A stretch of 25,187 bases of DNA from CAZEQD01 sp964514305 (GCA_964514305.1 CAZEQD010000030.1:1-25187); one strand, 5' to 3'; positions 1 to 7,870 are shown, counted from the stretch's first letter. Notes: generated from the sequence alone by a model not told the origin. Program-made: numbers and translations.

Positions 1-169
1 AAAATCCCTTAATTTTATTACTCAGAGTAATAGAATAAGATGTCCTTAGGAGTCAGGTCTAATTATTCGCCTTAGAAATCGGATGAAGGATCATCAACAC
101 GGCTTAATCTGTTTATTTGAGTCTTCTCCCATATTAAGCAAATTAGGATGATTTCTGTCCTTGGGAAAG

Positions 170-339
170 CATCCTCAAAACAGTGAGGAGTGAAATTCTT
201 CACAAAGAAATGAAATTTTGCATCGATTTCCCTCCATCCTCATCAAGATCCCCCACCCAACCTATGGGCTCGGATGGAGGAAAATTGCTGCCTATAAGCA
301 TGATCTTCTTCATTATTAGCTATCCTGGCTTTGTGGATG
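170..339. repeat. Hairpin repeat module, copy A
   Basis: An approximately 170-bp segment is repeated, with scattered substitutions, at 19882-20048. Its core is an inverted repeat: 220-239 pairs with 272-291 over 20 positions with three mismatches, around a G-poor, C-rich loop that contains a small CCCA/TGGG stem. The second copy keeps the hairpin with different substitutions. It ends 22 bases before a -35 box, the same distance as in the second copy. It may be a mobile miniature element or a cis-regulatory module; the sequence alone does not decide. Confidence 0.75.
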
Positions 340-360
340 TTTTCTGTCCTTGAAAAAAGC

Positions 361-390
361 TTGACAGTTGATAAACTTCTTCTTTAAAAT
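361..390 (+). promoter_or_regulatory. Sigma70-type promoter of the acyl-CoA ligase gene
   Basis: TTGACA at 361-366 and TAAAAT at 385-390, spacer 18. It lies just downstream of hairpin module copy A and 29 bases upstream of the TTG start, leaving a short leader with the AGGAGGG ribosome binding site at 408-414. Confidence 0.7.
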
Positions 391-418
391 TTAGGCTGCT
401 TAACTCCAGGAGGGTAGA

Positions 419-2200
419 TTGGTCGATACACTTAGTCAGCTTTTTTTAAATACCATTAACATTTACCCCAAAGATGATTTAATGCTCTATAAAAAAGAGG
501 GTCGTTATCTACCTATCTCTACTGAAGAGTTTGGTCAAAGAGTAAAATTTATAGGGCTAGGATTAAAAACGCTAGGGATAGAAGCAGGGGATAAACTCAT
601 CATCCTCTCTGAGAACAGGCCCGAATGGGTAATGACCGACTTGGCTAATATTTGCTTGGGGGGCGTAACCGTCCCTATTTATACTTCTTTAGTTCCAGAG
701 CAAATAAAATATATTATCGACGATTCTGATGCTAAAATTGTTGTCTGTTCTAATTCAGGACTTTGGCAGAAGATTGAAAAAATTAAAAGTGATTTGCCTA
801 AGGTAAAGCATTATATTTCGTTTGAGGAAGTTACCCCAGAAGGTGTTTTGAGCTTAAAACAATTAATTGATAGAGGAAAAGAACTAAATCAGAAAAACCC
901 AGAGCTCTTTGAACAAGTTGCCCGAAAGATTAGACCTGATGATTTAGCTTCTATTATTTACACTTCAGGCACAACTGGTGTGCCTAAGGGCGTTATGCTT
1001 ACTCACAAGAATTTTGTAAGTAATGGAAAAGCCTGTGCGGCTGTTGTCCCTTTTTCAAGGAAAGATAGAGTCCTCTCTTTTCTGCCTCTTTCTCATGTTT
1101 TAGAGAGGATGGTTGTGTTTACTTATTTATATAAAGGCTGCTCGATTGCTTTTGCCGAAAGTGTCGAGACTGTAGGCGAGAATTTGCAGGAAATAAGGCC
1201 TCATATTATGGTTAGTGTTCCTCGAGTTTTTGAAAAGATTTACTCCAAGGTGATGGATAATGTCCTGGCCAGTTCTTTCCTCAAGAAAAAAATTTTCTTC
1301 TGGGCCTTAAAAACGGGAAGGCACTATAGTCAAAGAAAGCTTCAAAAAAAGCCCGTCTCCACCTGGTTAGAAAAGAAGAGAAAGCTTGCCCATAAATTAG
1401 TCTTTTCTAAAATCATTGAAAAAACTGGAGGTAGAGTTAGGTTTTTTGTTTCAGGAGGAGCACCTTTATCTAAGGATATAGCTGAATTTTTCTACGTAAT
1501 GGGTTTAATAGTCTTGGAGGGATACGGTCTGACTGAAACTTCGCCGGTGATTGCCGTCAATACTCTTGATAATTTAAGGTTTGGCACTGTAGGCAGGCCG
1601 ATTCCGGGAGTAGAAGTTAAGATTGCTGAAGACGGTGAGATTTTGACCAGAGGCCCAAATGTAATGAAAGGCTATTATAAGAAAGAAGTTGAAACCAAAG
1701 AAGCCTTTGAAGGTGGTTGGTTTCATACTGGGGATATTGGCTATTTTGATGAAGATGGATTCTTGATTATTACTGACAGAAAAAAAGATATTATAGTTAC
1801 GGCAGGAGGTAAGAATGTCGCCCCTCAGCCTATCGAAAATCTTCTAAAGACCAATCTTTATATTTCCAATGCCGTTGTTGTCGGGGACAAGAGAAAATTT
1901 GTTTCGGCCTTAATCGTTCCAAATTTTGAAAAGTTAGAAGAATATGCCAATTTTAACAACCTAACTTTCAAGGATAGAAAAGAGCTGATTAACCATCCGC
2001 AGATTTTAAATTTTATGCAGGCTGAAGTTGAACGAACTACCTTAAACCTTTCTTCTTATGAAAAGGTTAAAAAGATTGTCCTTCTTGAGCGGGAATTTGA
2101 GATTGAAAAAGGAGAGATTACTCCAACTTTAAAAGTTAGAAGAAATATTATTGAAAAAAAGTATAAAGAATTAATTGATTTGCTGTATCAGGAAGACTGA
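419..2200 (+). CDS. Long-chain-fatty-acid--CoA ligase (AMP-forming)
   Basis: Activates fatty acids to acyl-CoA through an acyl-adenylate, feeding beta-oxidation or lipid synthesis; cytoplasmic or membrane-peripheral. The 593-residue length suits the bacterial long-chain (FAA1/FadD15-like) branch of the ANL superfamily. Visible motifs are the phosphate loop YTSGTTGVPKG near residues 180-190, the GYGLTE adenylation motif near 367, GWFHTGD near 431 followed by the hinge DRKKD, and a C-terminal TPTLKVRR with the likely catalytic lysine near 571. The start is TTG at 419, chosen because AGGAGGG ends four bases upstream and the N-terminus matches the family. It is a single-gene unit with its own promoter, convergent with the next gene (10 bp between stops). 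Substrate chain length is not readable from the sequence. Confidence 0.93.
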   Translation: MVDTLSQLFLNTINIYPKDDLMLYKKEGRYLPISTEEFGQRVKFIGLGLKTLGIEAGDKLIILSENRPEWVMTDLANICLGGVTVPIYTSLVPEQIKYIIDDSDAKIVVCSNSGLWQKIEKIKSDLPKVKHYISFEEVTPEGVLSLKQLIDRGKELNQKNPELFEQVARKIRPDDLASIIYTSGTTGVPKGVMLTHKNFVSNGKACAAVVPFSRKDRVLSFLPLSHVLERMVVFTYLYKGCSIAFAESVETVGENLQEIRPHIMVSVPRVFEKIYSKVMDNVLASSFLKKKIFFWALKTGRHYSQRKLQKKPVSTWLEKKRKLAHKLVFSKIIEKTGGRVRFFVSGGAPLSKDIAEFFYVMGLIVLEGYGLTETSPVIAVNTLDNLRFGTVGRPIPGVEVKIAEDGEILTRGPNVMKGYYKKEVETKEAFEGGWFHTGDIGYFDEDGFLIITDRKKDIIVTAGGKNVAPQPIENLLKTNLYISNAVVVGDKRKFVSALIVPNFEKLEEYANFNNLTFKDRKELINHPQILNFMQAEVERTTLNLSSYEKVKKIVLLEREFEIEKGEITPTLKVRRNIIEKKYKELIDLLYQED

Positions 2201-2227
2201 GCATCTTTCCTCAGGCTGATTTTTTTT
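2197..2227 (+). terminator. Possible terminator of the acyl-CoA ligase gene
   Basis: CTGAG (2197-2201) pairs with CTCAG (2210-2214). Six bases later comes a run of eight T (2220-2227). The stem is short and overlaps the end of the convergent zinc-ribbon gene, so this is tentative. Confidence 0.4.
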
Positions 2228-2924
2228 CCCAGTATAAAATCCGACCACAGTTTTCACAAAGGATGATTTTATTCTGGGCTTTGAGCTCATTCAGCACTTG
2301 AGGTCGGATACGCATATGACACATGGAACAAAACTCATCGTTAATAGGGGAAAGGGCAATGCCGTTGTTTTTCCTGTAGATTTTTACATATAGATTTAAC
2401 TGATCCCTTGGAATTTTAGGTACTAGAGCTTCTTTTTCTCCCAGAAGGCGGGCTTTTTTCTCTTCCATTTCTTTTTTCTTTTGAACTAATTTATCTTTTT
2501 CCTTAGCCAGTTCTTGTTGGCTTTTATTGGCCTTTTGGCTGGCCTCTTTTATTTCCACTTCAATGTCATCGGCAGCCAGCATCTCACTGATTATCTCTTC
2601 TTCGAGGGAATCAATTTTCTGCTGGGTTTCTTCAATTTCTTTAAGCAGTGAACTGTATTCTCTATTGGTTTTAACTTTATTTAATTGAAGCTTGTATTTT
2701 GAGATTTGTGTTTTTAAATCCTGGGCTTCCGCTTCTAAATCTCTTCTTTTTTTCTGATTTTTAGCTAATTTCTCCTTAGCCTTAAGGACAATTTGAGAGC
2801 TCTGCTCTATCTTGTTGTCTATTTCTTTTATTTGGTGGGGGAAATTTTTTAAGAAGAGAGAAATATGGTGTAATTCTGTATCTATCTCCTGAAGATGAAT
2901 TAAATTGCTAAAATTAATTTCCAC
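2211..2924 (-). CDS. C4-type zinc-ribbon coiled-coil protein (DUF164/CT398 family)
   Basis: A 237-residue protein of the family typified by chlamydial CT398/CdsZ. A long, charged, heptad-like coiled-coil hairpin spans roughly residues 10-180. A C-terminal zinc ribbon has C199-x2-C202 and C223-x2-C226. Family members are thought to act as adaptors or nucleic-acid-associated factors; the exact role is not settled. The open frame extends upstream to 3047, but that part is antisense-free tRNA sequence. The start is therefore set at GTG 2922-2924 with a GAGG ribosome binding site seven bases before it. The gene begins 20 bases after the 3' end of the tRNA and there is no obvious promoter between them, so it is probably expressed from the tRNA promoter. 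Confidence 0.85.
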   Translation of the reverse strand: MEINFSNLIHLQEIDTELHHISLFLKNFPHQIKEIDNKIEQSSQIVLKAKEKLAKNQKKRRDLEAEAQDLKTQISKYKLQLNKVKTNREYSSLLKEIEETQQKIDSLEEEIISEMLAADDIEVEIKEASQKANKSQQELAKEKDKLVQKKKEMEEKKARLLGEKEALVPKIPRDQLNLYVKIYRKNNGIALSPINDEFCSMCHMRIRPQVLNELKAQNKIILCENCGRILYWEKKSA

Positions 2925-2944
2925 ATTTCTTCCTCTTCTAAAAA

Positions 2945-3016
2945 TGGGCCTACCAGGATTCGAACCTGGGACCTGCCGGTTATGAGCCGGTGGCTCTTCC
3001 GCTGAGCTATAGGCCC
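2945..3016 (-). tRNA. tRNA with anticodon CAU (Met or Ile2)
   Basis: A complete 72-nt cloverleaf: perfect 7-bp acceptor stem GGGCCTA/TAGGCCC, D-arm GCTC...GAGC, anticodon loop CTCATAA with CAT at 2982-2984 (plus-strand ATG), variable loop AGGTC, and T-arm CCAGG-TTCGAAT-CCTGG. The discriminator is A and CCA is not encoded. CAU tRNAs are elongator Met, initiator Met, or Ile2 with lysidine at C34. The first pair G-C and absence of an initiator-like 1:72 mismatch argue against the initiator. C4-G69 and C5-G68 resemble the pairs that mark Ile2 for TilS in E. coli, but that rule is species-specific. The outermost anticodon-stem pair (27:43) reads as A-C. Confidence 0.95.
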
Positions 3017-3023
3017 TTAGTTT

Positions 3024-3052
3024 TTTATAGCAAATATGAGATACCAAGTCAA
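3024..3052 (-). promoter_or_regulatory. Sigma70-type promoter of the tRNA / zinc-ribbon unit
   Basis: On the minus strand TTGACT (3047-3052), a 17-base spacer and TATAAA (3024-3029). The -10 box ends seven bases before the mature tRNA 5' end, so the predicted transcript starts almost at the tRNA. Confidence 0.75.
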
Positions 3053-3220
3053 TTAAAGAGCAAAATCGGCAGTTATTTTTATTTTATTAGTTGATAAAAA
3101 AATTGGTGGTAAGCGATGAATAATAAAAAATATAAAGGAGTGATTAGAAGTTTAAAATGGGAAAGTAAGCGTGGTATAAAATGCTGTCCAAAAGAAATCG
3201 AGCCACATTTTTTAAGTGGA

Positions 3221-4843
3221 CTAATGTTTGTCGGTAAAAGATTTAAGTTTTTGGCTTCGGGTGGGATGTTTTAATTTCCTTAAAGCTTTGGCCTCAATCT
3301 GTCTGATTCGCTCACGAGTAACCTTGAATTGCTGGCCTACTTCTTCCAGAGTGTGTTCATTGCCATCACCCAGACCGAATCGCATTTTTAAAACTTTGGC
3401 TTCCCTCTCGGTTAAGGTTTTTAAAGCTTCCTCAATCTGTTCACGCAAGTTGATATGGATAACTGTTTCAGGTGGTGAAGGAATGAGCTTGTCTTCAATG
3501 AAGTCACCTAAATGGCTGTCCTCTTCCTCACCAATAGGCGTTTCTAAAGAGATGGGTTCTTGAGCAATCTTGATGATTTTTCTTACTTTATTAACCGGCA
3601 TGTCCATTTTTTTGGCTATTTCTTCGCAGGTAGGCTCTCTGCCTATTTCCTGAACAAGGCTTCTTGAAACCCGGATTAATTTGTTGATGGTTTCTATCAT
3701 GTGAACAGGAATGCGGATAGTCCTGGCCTGATCAGCAATGGCTCGGGTTATGGCCTGTCTTATCCACCAGGTAGCGTAAGTTGAAAACTTATATCCTCTT
3801 CGGTATTCAAATTTTTCGACTGCTTTCATCAGACCCATATTGCCTTCTTGGATTAGGTCCAAAAATTGGAGGCCACGGTTGCTATATTTCTTGGCGATGG
3901 AGACAACCAGCCTTAAATTGGCGGCTACCAGTTCTTTTTTAGCTTGATCGCTTATTTTTTTACCAGTAGTAATGGTTCTGATTGTTTTTCTTAGGGCTTG
4001 AGAGTTGAGCCCAATTTCTCGCTGATACATCCTTAAAAATTTGTTTATATCTTTTATTCTTTGTTTTAATTCTTCTTTTCGGCGGAGGCTTCGAGTCCGC
4101 TGCAAAGCTATGTTTAATTCCTCTTTACTATCTTCTAGCTCATTAATTATTTTGAGCTTTTCCCGCAGGGCCTCAATAATTCTTTCTCGGTGATTGGAGC
4201 GGATATTTAGCTCTCGAATGAGGCGGCTCATTTTTACGATTAAGCGGCCTCGGGAAAATTTGTATTTTTTAGTCGAAGGCAGGCTGTCGAGTTCATGACT
4301 TAATTCTCTTATTTCTCTTATTTTTTCCAGAATCTCATTCTTTTTCTCTTCCAACCTTACTTCTGATAAATCTTCTTCGCTGAGGTCAAACATGTCATGA
4401 AGGATTTCAGGATTATCATTGATCCTTTCTTCGAGAGAAAGGACTTCAGTTAGAACCAGTCTGGTTTTGGACAGGGCTTTGATTATGGCCTTTTCGCCTC
4501 TTTCGATTTCTCTTGCAATGGCAATTTCACCTTCTCTGGTCAGGAGGGAAATATTGCCCATTTCTCTTAAATAGAGCTTGACAGGATCGGTTGTTCTTTC
4601 CAAGGCTTCCAGAGAAATGACATCGCTTTTTTTTCTTTTAGGGAAAACCTTCCTTTGTTTAGAGTCAAGAATTTTGATTCCGTAATCATCCATGGAACTT
4701 AGAAAGTCATCGAATTTCTGGTCACGGTCAAATTCATCATGAAATGTTTTATCAATTTCTTCAAAAAGCAGATAACCCTGCTTTCGGCCTTTAGAAATAA
4801 GCTGGTCTATTTCATCTTTATCTAATTTATTGTCTGTAGCCAA
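3221..4843 (-). CDS. rpoD: RNA polymerase primary sigma factor (sigma70 / RpoD)
   Basis: Housekeeping sigma factor that directs RNA polymerase to -35/-10 promoters. In 540 residues the order is region 1.1 (about 1-60), region 1.2 (DPVKLYLREMG, 86-96), a charged non-conserved region rich in R/K/E, region 2 (about 300-385, with NLRLVVSIAKKY, DLIQEGNMGLMKAV and the TYATWWIRQAI -10 recognition helix), region 3, and region 4 with the -35 helix-turn-helix (about 497-520, VTRERIRQIEAKALRKL). The start is TTG at 4841-4843, with AGGAG six bases upstream. That ribosome binding site lies inside the end of dnaG, and only two bases separate the two genes, so rpoD is co-transcribed and probably coupled to dnaG. 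This is the classic macromolecular-synthesis arrangement without rpsU. Confidence 0.96.
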   Translation of the reverse strand: MATDNKLDKDEIDQLISKGRKQGYLLFEEIDKTFHDEFDRDQKFDDFLSSMDDYGIKILDSKQRKVFPKRKKSDVISLEALERTTDPVKLYLREMGNISLLTREGEIAIAREIERGEKAIIKALSKTRLVLTEVLSLEERINDNPEILHDMFDLSEEDLSEVRLEEKKNEILEKIREIRELSHELDSLPSTKKYKFSRGRLIVKMSRLIRELNIRSNHRERIIEALREKLKIINELEDSKEELNIALQRTRSLRRKEELKQRIKDINKFLRMYQREIGLNSQALRKTIRTITTGKKISDQAKKELVAANLRLVVSIAKKYSNRGLQFLDLIQEGNMGLMKAVEKFEYRRGYKFSTYATWWIRQAITRAIADQARTIRIPVHMIETINKLIRVSRSLVQEIGREPTCEEIAKKMDMPVNKVRKIIKIAQEPISLETPIGEEEDSHLGDFIEDKLIPSPPETVIHINLREQIEEALKTLTEREAKVLKMRFGLGDGNEHTLEEVGQQFKVTRERIRQIEAKALRKLKHPTRSQKLKSFTDKH

Positions 4844-4845
4844 TT

Positions 4846-6633
4846 CTAACTCCTATTTATATTAATATTTTCCCTTTTATTTAAACTCATTTTCTTGATA
4901 TTTCGTTGCCTTAAAGCCAGGAGTTGTTTTGTAATCTCCAATCTCTGGCCGAGAAGGGAGCGCAGCTTTTCTTTTTCTCCCTTTTTTTCCAGTTTTTCTA
5001 TTTCAGCCTTTAGTTTTTTTGATTTTTTTCCCAGAGAAATTTGCCTTAACGAATAAAGGCAATCGAGTGCTTCTCCCAGGGTGGCATGGCTGCCTTTTTC
5101 TAAAAGCATTCGCGATAAGCTGCTGCGTAAAGGAGGAGCTATTTTGTCTTTAACTTCGTAAAAATTCATTTCTTTGCCGTTTTTAAAACAGTTGGTGAGA
5201 GCGGTGAAAATTGGCTCGCTTCTTAGTCCCTGATAATCTTCCTCCTCCATTTCCGCATAGATATAGGGTGCTATTAACTTATCCTCGATTAAAATCTGGA
5301 TAAGCCTCTTTTCAGCAGGAAAGAAAAATCCTTGGGGCAAAGGGGCTGGCTCTTCGCTTGATTTTTGGCGGGCTATGCTCCGCAGCACCTCTTCTTCTAT
5401 GCCTAAATATTGACTAGCCAGTTTTAGATATTCGCTTCTAACCACTGAATCGGGAATTTTTTCAACCTCTTCCACAACTTGTCTGGCTGATTTTGCCCTT
5501 TCTTCTGGGTTTTTTTCTTTTTCCAACTGAAGGATGGAATCAATCATGAATTTTAACCCGGGAGTGCTCTTTTTTACTAAGTCGCTAAATTGTTGGAGGC
5601 CTTTTTGGTTGATAAAGCTATCAGGGTCAGTTCCATCAGGTAAATTCATAATTTTAATTTGAACTCCTTGTTCGAAACCAAGAGAGACGGCTCGAAGAGC
5701 GGCTTTGCGGCCGGCTTCATCGGCATCATAGCTGACAATAATTCGAGGGGCAAAACGAGCAGCCAAGGAGACTTGTTGAGGAGTTAGGCTGGTGCCTAAA
5801 GAAGCAGCTACATTGCGGATACCATCTTTATAGAGAGCAATGAAATCTGTATAGCCTTCTACCAATATTACTTCGCCCTGAGAGCGGATAGCTTCTTTGC
5901 AGAAATTCAGGCCATAGAGAAGCTTGCCTTTGGAATAAACTGGAGTATCTGGAGAATTGAGATATTTAGGCTCAGCCTCGAAAATCGTTCTGCCGCCAAA
6001 GGCAACTACTTTGCCGCTCAGGTTGAAGATGGGGAAAATAATCCTTCCCCTGAATCGATCATAATAACCCTCTTTTTGTTGACGAGCCAAAACCAATCCA
6101 GCCTTTTCCAGAAGATCGGGCGGTGTGTTTTTAGTCCGGAAAAAAGTGAGAAGGGAATCCCAGGAGTTCAGGGCATAGCCAATCTTAAGCGCCTGGATTA
6201 TTTCTTCAGATATCCCTCTTTTTTTTAGGTAAGCTAAAGCCTTTTTCCCTTCCTGGGTGTTATATAGATTTTTTTTGAAAAAAGCCAGAGCTTCCTGGTT
6301 TATTTTAAACAGTTTTTCTTCCAGCTTGAGAAGTTGAGGAGATAGTTTTCTTTTTTGAGGGAGAGGAATATGATATTTCTCAGCCAGATATTTTAAAGCT
6401 TCGGGGAAACTTAGATTTTCTTTTTCCATAACCAGAGTAAAAACATCTCCGCCAATACCGCAGCCAAAGCAGTGAAAGAGTTGTTTATCCTCATCGACCG
6501 TAAAAGAGGGATCTTTTTCAGAATGGAAAGGACAGAGACCTACAAATTTTTTACCTCGTTTTCTTAAAGTAGTGTATTGAGAGGCAATATCAATTATGTT
6601 AGCCGTCTGTCTAATTTGATCTACTATTTCCAT
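4846..6633 (-). CDS. dnaG: DNA primase
   Basis: Makes the RNA primers for replication at the fork. In the 595-residue form the N-terminal zinc-binding domain has C34-x2-H37 and C55-x2-C58. The Toprim core has the catalytic E259 in EGYTD and the metal-binding D303-A-D305. A C-terminal helicase-interacting region ends in a lysine-rich coiled segment. The open frame runs 22 codons further upstream to a TTG at 6699, but that TTG is the first three bases of a perfect -35 box and the true homologous N-terminus is MEIVDQIR. The ATG at 6631-6633 is therefore chosen, although no strong ribosome binding site precedes it. It is the first gene of the dnaG-rpoD operon. Confidence 0.95.
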   Translation of the reverse strand: MEIVDQIRQTANIIDIASQYTTLRKRGKKFVGLCPFHSEKDPSFTVDEDKQLFHCFGCGIGGDVFTLVMEKENLSFPEALKYLAEKYHIPLPQKRKLSPQLLKLEEKLFKINQEALAFFKKNLYNTQEGKKALAYLKKRGISEEIIQALKIGYALNSWDSLLTFFRTKNTPPDLLEKAGLVLARQQKEGYYDRFRGRIIFPIFNLSGKVVAFGGRTIFEAEPKYLNSPDTPVYSKGKLLYGLNFCKEAIRSQGEVILVEGYTDFIALYKDGIRNVAASLGTSLTPQQVSLAARFAPRIIVSYDADEAGRKAALRAVSLGFEQGVQIKIMNLPDGTDPDSFINQKGLQQFSDLVKKSTPGLKFMIDSILQLEKEKNPEERAKSARQVVEEVEKIPDSVVRSEYLKLASQYLGIEEEVLRSIARQKSSEEPAPLPQGFFFPAEKRLIQILIEDKLIAPYIYAEMEEEDYQGLRSEPIFTALTNCFKNGKEMNFYEVKDKIAPPLRSSLSRMLLEKGSHATLGEALDCLYSLRQISLGKKSKKLKAEIEKLEKKGEKEKLRSLLGQRLEITKQLLALRQRNIKKMSLNKRENININRS

Positions 6634-6670
6634 TAATGAGTGTAAAACTGATGGAATTGTATTAATAGTA

Positions 6671-6699
6671 AATATAGGAGTGAACCAGTCATTTGTCAA
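6671..6699 (-). promoter_or_regulatory. Sigma70-type promoter of dnaG-rpoD
   Basis: Minus-strand TTGACA (6694-6699), a 17-base spacer, TATATT (6671-6676). Transcription would start near 6664 and leave about 30 nt of leader before the dnaG ATG. Its position rules out the longer dnaG reading. Confidence 0.75.
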
Positions 6700-6775
6700 G
6701 CGGCTAAATAGCTATAAATTAAAGTTTTAGAAAATAAAATATACAACTGTTTTTTGGCCAGTATTTTAAGCGTTT

Positions 6776-7528
6776 TTAGAGATGATTAATTAGGCTGGCC
6801 ATGTAAGCCGCGCCAAAGCCGTTATCGATATTAACTACAGCCACTCCGCCTGGGCAGGAGTTAAGCATGGCCAGTAGGGCGGCAATTCCTTTCAGGCTGG
6901 CCCCGTAGCCAATACTGGTCGGAACAGCAATAAGAGGAATATTAATCAAGCCGGCCACAACACTAGGCAGAGCCCCTTCCATGCCGGCTACAGTGATAAC
7001 TACGCGTGCCTTTTTTATCTTCTCCAGTTCTCCGAACAAGCGGTGAATGCCGGCAACACCTACATCGTAAATCTTTTCAGTTTTATTGCCCAGAAGATCG
7101 CAGGTCACAGCCGCTTCTTCAGCTACAGGTATGTCAGAAGTTCCAGCTGTGATTATTACAATTTTTCCCTTGCCAGAGGGAGGTGGCTGATGTTTAAGAT
7201 AGACGGTTTTTCCTAAAGAGTTATACTGGAGGCTTGGGAGCTTATTTTTAATTTTTTGGAAAATTTCTGGTTCAACTTTGGTTATGAGGAGATTGCTGTC
7301 TTTATTTATTATTTCTGAGGCAATTTTTATTAGCTGTTCTTCATTTTTTCCAGGTCCATAAATTATTTCAGGAAAGCCCCGTCTTAACTCGCGGTGATGA
7401 TCAATCTTGACAAAATCAAGATCTTGATAAGGATAGTCTTTTAAAAGGTGAAGGGCTTCTTCAGGCGAAAGCTCTCTGATATGGACTTTAGTCAAGATTT
7501 CCTGAAGCTTGCTTTTCACGGCCAACAT
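6776..7528 (-). CDS. larB: Pyridinium-3,5-biscarboxylic acid mononucleotide synthase LarB
   Basis: LarB carboxylates and hydrolyses nicotinic acid adenine dinucleotide, the first step of nickel-pincer nucleotide cofactor synthesis; the cofactor serves lactate racemase and other LarA-type enzymes. The 250-residue length fits. An N-terminal helical part contains the family signature DFVKIDHHRELRRGFPEIIYG. A C-terminal PurE/NCAIR-mutase-like domain contains ITAGTSDIPVAEEA, VAGMEGALPSVVAG and PTSIGYGASLKG. The ATG at 7526-7528 is preferred over a TTG 54 bases upstream because family proteins start here and the extension runs towards a repeat remnant; no strong ribosome binding site is seen. No larC, larE or larA lies in this window, so the partner genes must be elsewhere. 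Confidence 0.88.
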   Translation of the reverse strand: MLAVKSKLQEILTKVHIRELSPEEALHLLKDYPYQDLDFVKIDHHRELRRGFPEIIYGPGKNEEQLIKIASEIINKDSNLLITKVEPEIFQKIKNKLPSLQYNSLGKTVYLKHQPPPSGKGKIVIITAGTSDIPVAEEAAVTCDLLGNKTEKIYDVGVAGIHRLFGELEKIKKARVVITVAGMEGALPSVVAGLINIPLIAVPTSIGYGASLKGIAALLAMLNSCPGGVAVVNIDNGFGAAYMASLINHL

Positions 7529-7582
7529 TCTACCAGATATCAAAAACCAAGGCAAAGCATTCAAGACAAGGGTTTGAGACAA

Positions 7583-7779
7583 GGGGTCAAGTCTTCACAT
7601 TTGACACTAAATACCAGAGCTATGTCCCTCAAGTTGAACGCCTTTTTAGAGACTGTTCTGAGTTTCAACTGGCCTTAGAAGCTCCTTTTGAGGCCTGAAA
7701 AAGTTAGTCTAAGAGAATAATAGGGGCTAAAAATAGAGGTAATTACTTTAGATTCAAGAAGATGGCTCGGTCTGACCCC
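7583..7779. repeat. Possible decayed palindromic element with GGGGTCA ends
   Basis: The left end reads GGGGTCAAGTCTTCAC (from 7583) and the right end GGTCTGACCCC (7769-7779), the inverted form of GGGGTCAGACC. That sequence also begins the perfect inverted-repeat element at 15978. Inside are short inverted repeats (AGTTGAA/TTCAACT, GGCCT/AGGCC). Such GGGGTCA ends are typical of elements mobilised by REP-associated Y1 transposases; no transposase is present. Confidence 0.45.
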
Positions 7780-7821
7780 ATTGAGGACAACCCATTGAGG
7801 ACCACTAAGCAACCATTGAGC
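7777..7821. repeat. Short direct repeats of CCCATTGAGGAC
   Basis: Two exact copies of CCCATTGAGGAC start at 7777 and 7791 (period 14), and a partial third ACCATTGAG starts at 7812. They lie immediately after the GGGGTCA-end element and upstream of the lpxC promoter. Confidence 0.6.
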
Positions 7822-7870
7822 AAATGAATTTATACTTGACGGATGGCGTGCATAGTTGTCTCCTGCATTA

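Larger units (their letters stand above)
1..418. other. Gene-free region upstream of the acyl-CoA ligase
   Basis: No coding region is visible. The first ~145 bases show nothing recognisable. From about 146 the stretch holds a long hairpin repeat (170-339, second copy at 19882-20048), an 18-bp direct repeat flanking it (146-163 and 335-352, one mismatch), and then the promoter and ribosome binding site of the following gene. Confidence 0.6.

Noticed and set aside
2925..3047. N-terminal extension of the zinc-ribbon protein across the tRNA
   Set aside because: The frame stays open only because it runs through the tRNA gene; the family N-terminus and ribosome binding site fit GTG 2924.
3117..3275. 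Short plus-strand frame of about 52 codons starting ATG 3117
   Set aside because: No ribosome binding site, runs into the antisense of the rpoD end, and no recognisable content.
7448..7678. Plus-strand frame of 76 codons over the larB start and repeat remnant
   Set aside because: Antisense to larB and then through the repeat-like element; composition is not protein-like and no ribosome binding site is present.
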